Under the pieces are notes generated by a model. That model was not told where the DNA came from. It saw only the letters and a list, made by a program, of their open reading frames with translations, and did no database searches. DNA of 64,000 bases from Rana temporaria (taxonomy: Eukaryota; Chordata; Amphibia; Anura; Ranidae). The translations under genes were made by a program, and so were the position numbers. Shown in pieces: positions 10,274-19,439 of this stretch. Each line of letters starts with the position of its first letter. Position 1 is the first letter of the stretch. The DNA is taken from positions 107,394,682-107,458,681 of the forward strand of contig NC_053491.1 of NCBI RefSeq assembly GCF_905171775.1, given 5' to 3'.

Positions 10274-13200
10274 TATCCTCCCCCTCTGCTCAAGCCCCTG
10301 CGGCTGAGCACTTGACCCAACCATACAGTGCACACGGGAGAGGGCATCTGCATTATTTTGGAGCTTCCCTGGCCTGTGCTCCACCGTAAATTTAAAAGGC
10401 TGTAGAGCCAGGAACCACCTTGTCACACGAGCATTTTTCTCCCTGTTATCACACATCCACTTCAGGGGAGCATGGTCTGTGACCAGCTTAAATGACCTCC
10501 CCAGTAGGTAATACCTCAGGGAGTCTAAGGCCCACTTAATGGCGAGACACTCCTTTTCTACGATGGCATAATTTTTCTCGTGCTTGTTCAGCTTCCTGCT
10601 CAGGTATACCACTGGGTGCTCCTCACCATCCCTGATCTGTGACAGTACGGCCCCTAGTCCCACCTCAGAGGCATCCGTCTGTATAACAAACTCCTGGCTA
10701 AAATCCGGGGTTACTAGTACGGGTACCATACAAAGAGCCTGTTTTAACTTCTGAAATGCCCCCTCGGCTTCGGGGTTCCATTTGACCATGACCGACCCCT
10801 TACCCTTCGTTAGATCGGTCAAGGGGGCGGCAATGGTGGCAAAATTGGGTATAAAACGCCTATAATACCCCGTAATGCCCAGGAAGGCCCTCACTTGTTT
10901 TTTATTGACTGGTTGGGGCCATTTTTGAATTGCCTCAATCTTATTGGTCTGCGGCTTGACCATTCCCCGGCCAATAATGTACCCAAGGTATTTGGCCTCC
11001 TCCAGGCCTATGGCACATTTCTTTGGATTGGCCGTGAGATGTGCTTCCCTAAGGGAATCTACGACCGCTTGTACACGGAGCAGGTGCGATTCCCAATCTG
11101 GGCTGTGGATGACCACATCGTCCAAGTACGCCGCTGCATACGAGCGATGTGGTCTCAAAATTTTGTCCATCATTCGCTGGAATGATGCAGGGGCTCCGTG
11201 CAGACCAAACGGCATCCGCTTATACTGAAACGAGCCCTCAGGAGTGGAAAAGGCAGTCTTCTCCTTGGCCGATTCAGTAAGCGGTATCTGCCAATAACCT
11301 TTCGTTAGGTCTAGGGTCGTTATGTAGCGAGCCTGTCCCAACCTGTCCACAAGTTCGTCGACCCGGGGCATCGGGTAGGCGTCAAATTTGGACACACTGT
11401 TAAGTTTTCTAAAATCATTACAAAACCTAATACTGCCATCAGGTTTTGGGACCAGCACTATGGGACTTGACCACTCACTGTGAGACTCCTCGATCACATC
11501 CAACTCTAACATATTTTTTATTTCTTCCGCAACTGCCTCTCGCCGGGCCTCTGGAATTCTATATGGTTTTACATTTACCCGAACCCCTGGTTCCGTCACT
11601 ATGTCATGTTGGATCGTGTTGGTCAGTCCGGGTAAGGGGGAGAAAAAGTCTCTATTTTTCTGCACGAATGCCCTAACGTCACTTTGCTGTGCTACAGACA
11701 GGGAATCCGTGATGGGAACGTCAGGTATCACGGGTATCCGGTCTGTTGGAAGTGGGGACGTGGCCAGTAAAGTCTCTTGGTCCTTCCAGGGCTTTAAGAG
11801 ATTTACATGGTAAATTTGGTGTGGTTTCCTTTTCCCTGGCTGGTAGACTTTGTAGTTTACCTCCCCCACCCTTTGGACAACCTCAAAGGGACCCTGCCAC
11901 TTGGCTAAAAACTTGCTTTCTACCGTGGGAACCAGTACCAACACTCTGTCCCCCGGGTTGAAAGTACGGACCTTGGCACCCCGGTTATAGACCCTCCTTT
12001 GGGCCTCCTGGGCTCGCTCCATATGTTCCCGTACTAGGGGCAGAACGGCTGCAATTCGGTCCTGCATCAAGGAGACGTGCTCTATGATGCTCCTATATGG
12101 GCTGACCTCTCCTTCCCACGTTTCTTTAGTAATATCTAGCAGGCCCCTGGGATGCCTACCATACAAGAGCTCAAAGGGGGAATAGCCTGTGGAGGCCTGT
12201 GGAACCTCTCGTATGGCAAACATGAGATATGGTAGCAAAAAATCCCAGTCTCTCCCATCCTTGTCAACCACCTTTTTCAACATACTCTTCAAGGTTTTAT
12301 TAAACCTTTCGACCAGACCATCTGTCTGGGGGTGGTAGACAGAAGTACGGAGATGGGAGATTTTGTACAATCTACACAATTCCTTGGTAACCCTTGACAT
12401 AAAAGGGGTGCCTTGATCGGTCAAGATCTCTTTTGGGATCCCTACTCGACTAAACACCTGGACTAATTCCTTGGCAATAACCTTGGCGGAGGTGTTACGC
12501 AAGGGTATGGCCTCAGGATAGTGAGTCGCATAGTCCAGGATCACCAGAATATGCTGGTGACCTCGGGCAGATTTCACGACCGGCCCCACCAGGTCCATGC
12601 CAATCCTTTCAAAGGGGACCTCAATTATTGGTAGAGGAACAAGGGGGCTGCGAAAATGGGGCGATGGTGCTGACATTTGGCACTCGGGGCACGATTCACA
12701 GTACTCCTTGACCTCTGCATGCAAACCGGGCCAGAAGAATCTTTGGGTGATTCTCTCCCTGGTTTTTTCGACCCCGAGATGTCCCCCCATTACGTGACCA
12801 TGAGCCAGGTCTAGCACCACCCTGCGAAAGGGTTTGGGAACCAGTAGCTGTTCTACCTCTTCCTCTCCATGTTTTATCACCCGATATAACAAATGGTTTT
12901 TAATTGCCATGTAGGGAAAGGACACCACCCAATTAGGATCCACCGGTTCCCCATCCAACACCTTAACATTTTCCCTGGCATTCATGAGGGTGGGCTCTCG
13001 CAGCTGCTCGGTACAGAAATCTTCCCTCCTGACCTCCAAGTCGGGTACCACATTTTGGCTACTCTCCATGTCAGGGTCAGGCGAGGTTTCCTGTTCGTTA
13101 CCCTCAGGCTGGGTGCTAGCTTCTAAGTCCTCCGGTTCCCCAGCCATGGCAGGGAATGGTGGAGGATCTCCGGCCTCCTCGATCCCACCAACAGCATGCC

Positions 13201-14731
13201 CTTCCCTTTGGCAAAACGGGTCTGGTGAGAGTTCTCGAGTTTCCCCAGGAGGGGGAGCGCTATCTACGGGCCTCCCTTCACTCTCCCATAACTTCCAAAA
13301 ATGAGGAAAGTCCCTCCCCACTAAGGCTTCATGGAGCAGTGAAGGTACCACCCCCACTGAATGTGTTACACAGCCCCAGGGGGTATCAACCTCAACCACC
13401 GCTGTCTGGTAGTCCCGAGTGTCCCCATGGATGCATATTACCCCAATACAACTGGGGTGTAGTTTTGCGGGATCTACACACACACTCCTGACTAAGGTCA
13501 CCACACTACCAGAGTCTAGCAGGGCTGTAAGAGGCTTGCCATCTACTGAAATAACGCACATTTGTTTTTCCAGGCGACGCTGACCTGTCGCAACACATGC
13601 GACCTGTGCAAACAGAGAAAGGCGTCTTACCCTATCAACATAATCACATTGCATAGGTTCATCATTTAGAGGGCAGTTTGCAGCAATATGGCCTAATGCA
13701 TGGCAACGAAAACACCGTATTTGCCCTACCCCCAGTCCTCTTACCGGTCCCAAAAACCTTCCTGGCTTCTTTGGCCAGTCTCCAGGTCTAGGACCTACAG
13801 TCTCATCTGCTGTAACAACAGTCTTATCCACTCTCCCCAAACTCTTGAACCCCGGAACAGTCTTACCCGAACCGTTGGGAGATCTTGCACCCCGAGACAC
13901 TCCGAAGTGGGGCGTGGGTGGGTTTATTAAGTCCTCGGTAGCACTGTACCTCTCCACTAGGTCCACCATTTGGGCTGCAGTGTTGGGGTCCCCCTGTCCG
14001 ACCCACTTTCTCAGGGTAGCAGGGAGCGCACGCAGGTACCGGTCCATTACCACACGCTCCACAATCTGAGGGCTGGTCAGAGTCTCTGGCTGCAACCACT
14101 TCCTGGTGAGGTGGACCAGGTCAAACATTTGTGACCGGGGTGGCTGGTTGCTGGAATAGGACCACTGATGCAAGCGCTGGGCCCGGACTGCCATGGTGAC
14201 ACCCAAGCGTGCGAGTATTTCTGTCTTTAGAGTCTCATAGTCCTGGGCCTTATCTGGTTCTAGGTCAAAATAGGCCTTTTGGGGTTCTCCTGTTAGGAAT
14301 GGGGCCAATAGTCCCGCCCACTGCTCTTTTGGCCATCCTTCGCGGTCAGCGACTCTCTCGAAAGTCGCCATGTACGCCTCAACATCATCCGCCGGTGTCA
14401 TCTTTTGCAGGTGGTAGGAAGCACGTACAATCTTTGGTTCCGCTAACACCGGAGGTGCGGACCCCTTTTTCAGTTCCACCAGAGCTTCGGCAAACTGTCG
14501 GTTCATCTCCTGCTGGGCAGCGTGTTGTGCTGCAACGGCCTCTGCGACTTGGCGGTGTTGTGCTGCAACGGCCTCTGCGACTTGGCGGTGTTGTGCTGCA
14601 GCGGCCTCTGCGACTTGGCGGTTTATCTCCTGCTGGGCAGCCTGTTGTGCTGCAGCGGCCTCTGCGACTTGGCGGTTGGTTTCCCGCTGGGCTGCATTGG
14701 CCTGTAGCAGGGCCTTTAACATTTCTTCCAT
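10199..14731 (-). CDS. Gag-pol polyprotein of a Gmr1-like Ty3/gypsy retrotransposon
   Basis: One frame of 1510 codons from the ATG at 14731; an upstream in-frame GTG at 14761 is not needed. Residues 1-75 hold alanine/glutamine-rich coiled-coil repeats (QVAEAAAAQ units). A gag domain follows, with a CCHC knuckle CFRCHALGHIAANC near 338-352. An aspartic protease motif LLDSGS lies near 403. Integrase comes next: zinc-binding HGHVMGGHLG (about 642) with CESCPEC (about 678), then the DD35E core with Asp 713 (MDLVGP), Asp 772 (LTDQGTPF) and Glu 808 (VERFNK), then a GPF module (KWQGPFEVV). Reverse transcriptase follows (LDLTKGYWQI, YLDDVV near 1202), then RNase H (QTDASEVGLG near 1353, TDHAPLKW, NNADALSR). 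Catalytic residues all look intact. Integrase upstream of RT is the Gmr1-type order. The frame stops 75 bases inside the 3' LTR. No frameshift or stop separates gag from pol, so processing would rest on the protease. Confidence 0.95.
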   Translation of the reverse strand: MEEMLKALLQANAAQRETNRQVAEAAAAQQAAQQEINRQVAEAAAAQHRQVAEAVAAQHRQVAEAVAAQHAAQQEMNRQFAEALVELKKGSAPPVLAEPKIVRASYHLQKMTPADDVEAYMATFERVADREGWPKEQWAGLLAPFLTGEPQKAYFDLEPDKAQDYETLKTEILARLGVTMAVRAQRLHQWSYSSNQPPRSQMFDLVHLTRKWLQPETLTSPQIVERVVMDRYLRALPATLRKWVGQGDPNTAAQMVDLVERYSATEDLINPPTPHFGVSRGARSPNGSGKTVPGFKSLGRVDKTVVTADETVGPRPGDWPKKPGRFLGPVRGLGVGQIRCFRCHALGHIAANCPLNDEPMQCDYVDRVRRLSLFAQVACVATGQRRLEKQMCVISVDGKPLTALLDSGSVVTLVRSVCVDPAKLHPSCIGVICIHGDTRDYQTAVVEVDTPWGCVTHSVGVVPSLLHEALVGRDFPHFWKLWESEGRPVDSAPPPGETRELSPDPFCQREGHAVGGIEEAGDPPPFPAMAGEPEDLEASTQPEGNEQETSPDPDMESSQNVVPDLEVRREDFCTEQLREPTLMNARENVKVLDGEPVDPNWVVSFPYMAIKNHLLYRVIKHGEEEVEQLLVPKPFRRVVLDLAHGHVMGGHLGVEKTRERITQRFFWPGLHAEVKEYCESCPECQMSAPSPHFRSPLVPLPIIEVPFERIGMDLVGPVVKSARGHQHILVILDYATHYPEAIPLRNTSAKVIAKELVQVFSRVGIPKEILTDQGTPFMSRVTKELCRLYKISHLRTSVYHPQTDGLVERFNKTLKSMLKKVVDKDGRDWDFLLPYLMFAIREVPQASTGYSPFELLYGRHPRGLLDITKETWEGEVSPYRSIIEHVSLMQDRIAAVLPLVREHMERAQEAQRRVYNRGAKVRTFNPGDRVLVLVPTVESKFLAKWQGPFEVVQRVGEVNYKVYQPGKRKPHQIYHVNLLKPWKDQETLLATSPLPTDRIPVIPDVPITDSLSVAQQSDVRAFVQKNRDFFSPLPGLTNTIQHDIVTEPGVRVNVKPYRIPEARREAVAEEIKNMLELDVIEESHSEWSSPIVLVPKPDGSIRFCNDFRKLNSVSKFDAYPMPRVDELVDRLGQARYITTLDLTKGYWQIPLTESAKEKTAFSTPEGSFQYKRMPFGLHGAPASFQRMMDKILRPHRSYAAAYLDDVVIHSPDWESHLLRVQAVVDSLREAHLTANPKKCAIGLEEAKYLGYIIGRGMVKPQTNKIEAIQKWPQPVNKKQVRAFLGITGYYRRFIPNFATIAAPLTDLTKGKGSVMVKWNPEAEGAFQKLKQALCMVPVLVTPDFSQEFVIQTDASEVGLGAVLSQIRDGEEHPVVYLSRKLNKHEKNYAIVEKECLAIKWALDSLRYYLLGRSFKLVTDHAPLKWMCDNREKNARVTRWFLALQPFKFTVEHRPGKLQNNADALSRVHCMVGSSAQPQGLEQRGRICDSMRGAIHDHRYISPRIRSIMRD
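10274..10287 (-). other. Polypurine tract next to the 3' LTR
   Basis: On the minus strand AGAGGGGGAGGATA directly precedes the 3' LTR, the position expected for the plus-strand priming site in reverse transcription. Confidence 0.85.
14510..14680 (-). repeat. Tandem repeat within gag coding sequence
   Basis: Four or more units containing GGCCTCTGCGACTTGGCGGT (plus strand) encode repeated QVAEA(A/V)AAQ heptad-like segments. They form the predicted N-terminal coiled coil. Unit number could vary among copies of the element. Confidence 0.85.
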
Positions 14732-14742
14732 TTTCAGAAAAG

Positions 14743-14760
14743 TGCCCGCATTCTCCACCA
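14743..14760 (-). other. Primer-binding site, complementary to tRNA-Ala
   Basis: Two bases inside the 5' LTR, the minus strand reads TGGTGGAGAATGCGGGCA. This is the complement of TGCCCGCATTCTCCACCA, the 3' end of a vertebrate tRNA-Ala(AGC) type including CCA, from recall of that tRNA. All 18 positions agree. A 2-nt gap to the LTR is usual for retroelements. Confidence 0.85.
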
Positions 14761-14762
14761 CG

Positions 14763-15256
14763 TGTGAGGGATTAGCTCGTGGGGATCACCTTTTCTGAAA
14801 TCACAGTCTGTAAGCAGGCACTTTCTTTTAAGTCTGGCGGATGCCAGATTTTATTTATAAACGGTTTGCAGATTAAAATAAACAAAACAATAAATTAAAT
14901 CCTTGCCGTCCGGCGCTAAACTAAACAAACAGGATCTCCTCTCTATACAGTGTGGGGCTAGTCCCTGACACCCACAAAACATGCAGTAAAGCAAACCTTT
15001 TCAGTCCAGCACTCAGCGCTCCCCTCACTCAGGTCCCTTCCTGAGTTTCAAGCCAGAGCCCTGTTGTGCTCTCTTCCTGGACATTTAAAGTCCAGCTGAT
15101 TGTGGACTCCAGTAGACCCAAACATCCGGACCGGAATCCTAGCCAGGCCCAGAGGCTGTAAAACCCGGAATGGATTCCGGTTCAGTCTCTCATAATGGAA
15201 CGTATGCGAGGTGAAATGTACCTATGATCATGTATCGCACCTCGCATACTGTCACA
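14763..15256 (-). repeat. 5' LTR of the Gmr1-like element
   Basis: 494 bp, no difference from the 3' LTR noticed on reading. It should carry the promoter for the minus-strand transcript; a TATAAATAAA-like AT-rich segment on the minus strand lies around 14850-14860. Confidence 0.96.
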
Positions 15257-15260
15257 GTAT

Positions 15261-15833
15261 GGAGGAAGGTGGTCTGGTCTGATTAGACCAAAATTTTACT
15301 TTTTGGCCATCAAAGAAAACGTTATGTCTGGGGCAAACCCAACACATCACATCACCCAAAAGAACACCAACCCCACAGTGAAATATGGTGGTGGCAGCAT
15401 CATGTTGTGGGGATGTTTTTCAGCAGTCGGGACTGTGAAACTGGTCAAAGTTGAGGGAAAGGTGGATGGTGCTAAATACAGGGATATTCTTGAGCAAAAC
15501 CTGTACCGCTCTGTGTGTGATTTAAGGCTAGGATGGAGGTTCACATTCCAGCAGGACAATGACCCCAAACACATGCCTAAAGCAACACTTGAGTGGTTTA
15601 AAGGGAAACATGTAAATGTGAAAAGCCCAGACCTCAATCCAATAGAAAATTGGTGGTCAGACCTAAAGATTGCTGTTCACAAGCAGAAACCATCCAACTT
15701 GAAGGAACTGGAGCAGTTTTGTAATCAAGAATGGGCAAAAATCCCAGTGGTAAGATGTGGCAAGCTCATAGAGACTTATCCAAAGCGACCTGGAGCTGTG
15801 ATAGCCGCAAAAGGTGGCTCTACAAAGTATTGA
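15261..15833 (+). pseudogene. Tc1-like transposase C-terminal half, broken
   Basis: Downstream of the LTR insertion the frame reads WRKVVWSD, then a stop where family members have Glu (GAT TAG ACC near 15281). It continues with TVKYGGGSIMLWGCFSAVGT, FTFQQDNDPKHMPKATLEWF (second catalytic Asp) and SPDLNPIENWWSDLK (catalytic Glu), ending with GGSTKY near 15831. A short deletion removes the residues usually found between HVNV and KSPDLNP. The frame is open from 15303 to 15833 but is separated from its N-terminus by the retrotransposon and the stop, so it is a pseudogene. Confidence 0.9.
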
Positions 15834-16206
15834 CTTTAGAGGGGTGAATAGTTATGCACATTGACTTTTTCTGTTATTTTGTCCTATTTGTTGTTTGCTT
15901 CACAATAAAAAAAACATCTTTAAAGTTGTGGGCATGTTCTGTAAAAAAAATGATGCAAATCCTCAAACAATCCATGTTAATTCCAGGTTGTGAAGCAACA
16001 AAACACGAAAAATGCCAAGGGGGGTGAATACTTTTGCAAGGCACTGTAGATACATTCAGGATGCCAGACTCTATGTTGGGGGTCACTGAGTACTCTGTGA
16101 AGATATATTTTTTAATTGTTGTAAGCCTTTGAAGTCTAAATTTCAAAGTCATTATAATAATATTAAATTAACATTTGTAGGATAGAATCTTTGCTATTTT
16201 AGTTTT

Positions 16207-16538
16207 ATGCCCTGTACACACGATCGTTTTTTCCATCAGAATAAACTCAGAAGGGTTTTTCTGACGGAATTCTGACCATCAAAAACGCGGTGACGTACAG
16301 CACGTATGACGAGCCAAGAAAAATTAAGTTCAATGCTTCCGAGCATGCTTCGACTTGATTCTGAGCATGCATGTTTTTTTTCTTCATCGGAGTTCCATAC
16401 AGACGAACGGAATTTCCGATAGAATTTTTCTCTTTCTAAGTCCGTCAGAATGGGGCATACACGCGGTCGGAATATCAGATAAAAAAAATTCCGTCTGACT
16501 TTTTTCATCGGAAATTCCGATCGTGTGTACGAGGTCTA
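16207..16538. mobile_element. Palindromic MITE with GTACACACGATCG ends, copy 2
   Basis: Left end CCTGTACACACGATCG and right end CGATCGTGTGTACGAGG. The interior has partial self-complementarity, with TCCGATAGAATTTTTCTC-like A/T blocks. Frames inside are incidental. Confidence 0.75.
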
Positions 16539-16730
16539 AGTTTAGTGAAGCATACAACTGGTCCATAAGTACATTATTTTATGCACACACTTTGGGGCCT
16601 AGTTAGAAAAGCAGTGAAGCTACATGGTTGCAGTAGATACCAAAAAAAGCATATGGCTTTGTAGAGTGGCCTTTTCTTTGCTGGACCAAATTACCTATAG
16701 TGTTCTTTTTGCCAGGCTCAGCAAACATAA

Positions 16731-17211
16731 TTAAAGGAGTTGTAAAGGCAGACGTTTTTTTGTTTAAATGTTTTTTATGCATTAAGATAAAAATTCTTCT
16801 GTGTGCAGCAGCCCCTTTAATACTTACCTGAGCCCCATCTCTGTCCAGTGATGTCCACAAGTGTCTCAGCCATCCAAGATTCTCCTTCCTGATTGGCTGA
16901 GGCACCGCAGCAATGCCATTGGCTCCCACTGCTGTTAATCAAAGTCAACTAGCCAATCAGGGGAGGGAGGGCCGGGACGGGGCTCCATGTCTAAATGGAC
17001 ACAGGAAACTGTGACTCGGCTCGGGTGCCCCCATAGCAAGCTGCTTGCTGTGGGGGCATTGAACAGAAGGGAGGGGCCAGGATCAAAGAAGAGGGACCCA
17101 AGAAGTGGAGGACCTGGGCTGCTCTGTTCAAATCCACTGCAACAGAGCAGGTAAGTATAACATGTTTGTTATTTGTATAGGGAAAAAAACAAGCCTTTAC
17201 AATAACTTTGA
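16731..17211 (-). mobile_element. T2-type MITE, family B, copy 2 (reverse of 1736-2201)
   Basis: Starts TTAAAGGAGTTGTAAAGG and ends AAGCCTTTACAATAACTTTGA, with one terminal TTAA mutated to TTGA. Internal ATGCATTAAGATAAAAA, CTCTGTCCAGTGATGTCC and CCACTGCAACAGAGCAGGTAAG are the reverse-complement order of the 1736-2201 copy. Confidence 0.85.
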
Positions 17212-17945
17212 AGCTGGAATTCAGGATAAGCAAATATTGTCTAAACATAAAATCATACTTACGTTTTGCTGTCATTGTGTATTTTCCCAAAATCTGTGCA
17301 GTAATCCAGTGTAAAACTTTGCCTCTGTGCAGGAGCTTCCTGTAATAAAGACTGGTCACTGCTGCTCTCTCTCCTTATGCGAGTGACTGGTCTTATATCC
17401 GCCCCCTCCTGTAGTTTTCTGTATTGGGTGGTCTGCTGGGTTCCTCTCACAGCTCTGCTCTTTGCACAGGCTATAAACAGCACAGCGAAAATGTCACCAT
17501 TGCTTTTACAAGAATCTGAGTTTGTACAGGCATTTGGTGCTTACAAAAGAACAGGTAACTTCTTGTTCTGGGTCACAGTGTCCATTCCATGACCCACATT
17601 TTTTTCTGTGTTGCATCACAAATGTTGGAGTGCAAATGACACAAATAATTGCTTGGTGATCACTCTGTTAAGTGCTCTGTCTGTTTGTGTCTGTATCAGA
17701 TCTAATTACTATTTAGCTCTCACCTGCAGAGCACTAGACTGAGGGATCCAAGATTTGCAGGATATGTAGTTTATTCACAGGAAATGTCAGTTCTCAGACT
17801 ACAGACAATTAATAGTTAAACTAACACCCTACATCCTCCCCACCACCCCAGCCACCATTGCATTAATCTCATGCAGTCCCATGCAACTGTCCTGGGGTTC
17901 TTTTTTCCTGTGCAGTACCACAAACATTTCTGACTAATGGAATAT
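17212..17945. other. No gene recognised
   Basis: Short frames occur (for example 17377-17592) but none shows a known domain. No inverted or tandem repeat seen. Confidence 0.4.
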
Positions 17946-19439
17946 GTATGCCTCATGCACACTGGGCATCACAAACGCCACTTTTAAAAGTATTTGATTT
18001 TTGTTTCTGCTTATAAACACCTCTCTATGTTAGTCTATGTGCCCATGCACACAAAGGCATTATAGGCTTAAAGACGCAGAAAAAAAAAACATCACTTATG
18101 CATTCAGGAGAGGAGTGTTTCAGTAGAAACAAATGCCTAAATGTGTCTAAATGCTAGGCCAATTTAGGGCTTGAGCATTCATTCATTTCAATGGGCAGGA
18201 AAAAATGTATATTTTAGCCAAAGGAATGAATGAACACCCAAATGCTTGACATACTGTTTTGCAAATGTGTTTGCAAAACGCAGTGTTAAGTGTGTTTTTT
18301 TATGCTTGTAAAATTTTAAAAGCCAGTGCGCTACCAAAACAAATAATTACTAACACATGTGAATAAATCCAGCTGCTGCACTCACTCAATGTATGTTCCT
18401 CACATGTATAAATGAATCGTGTATTGTGATGTGCTGCTGTAATTATGATAATTGTACAAAGAAAAGGTGTATTCCCACTGTGACGTAAAGAGCAATCTTT
18501 ATAGTGGTGTGCAAATTAGGGAACACCGAAAATAAATCTTCTAAAATGAAATTACAGCCTTAAAGTATAATAAATTATAAATAACAGTTTGAGTCCAAAA
18601 ACATAAACAGCGTTTATGATATCAGATGTTCAAAAAATAGTCCACTCACTGTGACTTCTGTGCAAATAGTTCCTTCACCTATGGTATTGAATGCATAATT
18701 GGGAAGAAAAACTCCAACTGGTGCTTTGTAACCCAAATCCCAGTGCTGTAAAACTTGTTAAAATCTTCTTCAGTGCTCCACCAAAATAGTGACAAAGTAA
18801 GAGTGGGACCCATACTTGATCACTAGACCTATAGCATAGGTCTAAAAGTACTTATTTCCCAATTTGGGAGTAATCAGATGTATGCAATCAAGGGATAGTC
18901 AACACTATCTGTCTCCAATGTCTCCTCTCTCCTTATTCAGTCTCGACATCTGTGTGTACCCTAGACAGAGCTCATGACCACATATAGAATGCCATAGTGT
19001 ATTATTTAAAACTGTTTAGTCCTCAAAGCTCGTAACTCATCTGTGACGTCACCTGGCTCCTCTCCATGCATATCGGCAATAACCACGTGATTATATCAGG
19101 GGTACAAAGCAGCAGTTCGATTTTTTCTTGCTATTTATTCATTCAATGCTATAGGTGAAGGAACTATTTGCACAAAAGTCACAGCGAGTGGACTATTTTT
19201 TGAACATCTCATATCATAAACAGCGTTTTTGGACTCACATTGTCATTTATAATTTATTATGCTTTAAGGCCGTATTTTCATTTTAGAAGATTTATTTTCT
19301 GTGTCCCTAATTTGCATACCACTATAAGGATTGCTCTTCACATCACAGTGGGGATGCGTTTTTTACACAGTTTTTCTGCCGCCATGAGAAATGGCATTTA
19401 GAGAAGCTGGGCAAATTCCCAGTATGACTGAGGCATAAC
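17946..19439. mobile_element. Inverted-terminal-repeat element with TATGCCTCATG ends, containing a nested element
   Basis: The left end TATGCCTCATGCACACTGGG is complementary to the right end CCCAGTATGACTGAGGCATA. Between them lies a second inverted-repeat unit (18470-19355), which explains the 1.5-kb length. The terminus matches the general 'TATGCCTNNTGCACAC' style of short DNA elements in this window. Confidence 0.65.
18470..19355. repeat. Inverted repeat, arms of about 220 bp, nested
   Basis: The left arm 18470-18693 and right arm 19141-19355 are reverse complements at roughly 85-90 percent by eye. Shared blocks include AATAAATCTTCTAAAATGA, ATAATAAATTATAAAT and GCAAATAGTTCCTTCACCTAT. The spacer is about 450 bp. 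The organisation resembles the element at 47154-48545. No coding sequence is seen. Confidence 0.8.

Larger units (their letters stand above)
9780..15256 (-). mobile_element. Complete Gmr1-like Ty3/gypsy LTR retrotransposon
   Basis: A full-length LTR retrotransposon of 5477 bp on the minus strand. Two 494-bp LTRs (9780-10273 and 14763-15256) appear identical when compared by eye. A 4-bp target duplication GTAT lies at 9776-9779 and 15257-15260. A tRNA-Ala primer-binding site, a polypurine tract and one uninterrupted gag-pol frame lie between. The protein domain order is gag, protease, integrase, RT, RNase H, as in the Gmr1 group of deuterostome Ty3/gypsy elements and unlike typical Ty3/gypsy elements, where integrase is last. 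No envelope frame is present. Identical LTRs and the intact frame indicate a very recent insertion that could still be mobile; activity itself is inference. Confidence 0.96.
9201..16046 (+). mobile_element. Tc1-like element split by an LTR retrotransposon
   Basis: The left part (9201-9779) carries the 5' untranslated region and N-terminal coding sequence of a common fish/frog Tc1 family (for example GAAGACCAAGGAACTCTCCA at 9352). The right part (15257-16046) carries the catalytic region and the 3' terminal repeat, ending GCAAGGCACTG at 16046 followed by TA. The LTR element 9780-15256 sits between, flanked by GTAT. The 5' terminal repeat is missing at 9201, where the previous Tc1 abuts. This fixes the order of events: the Tc1 is older and the LTR element landed in it. 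Confidence 0.9.

Noticed and set aside
14209..14775. 188-codon plus-strand frame
   Set aside because: Antisense shadow of the gag coiled-coil coding repeats.
9780..15256. Endogenous retrovirus
   Set aside because: Domain order and sequence are Gmr1/Ty3-like, and there is no envelope frame between pol and the 3' LTR.
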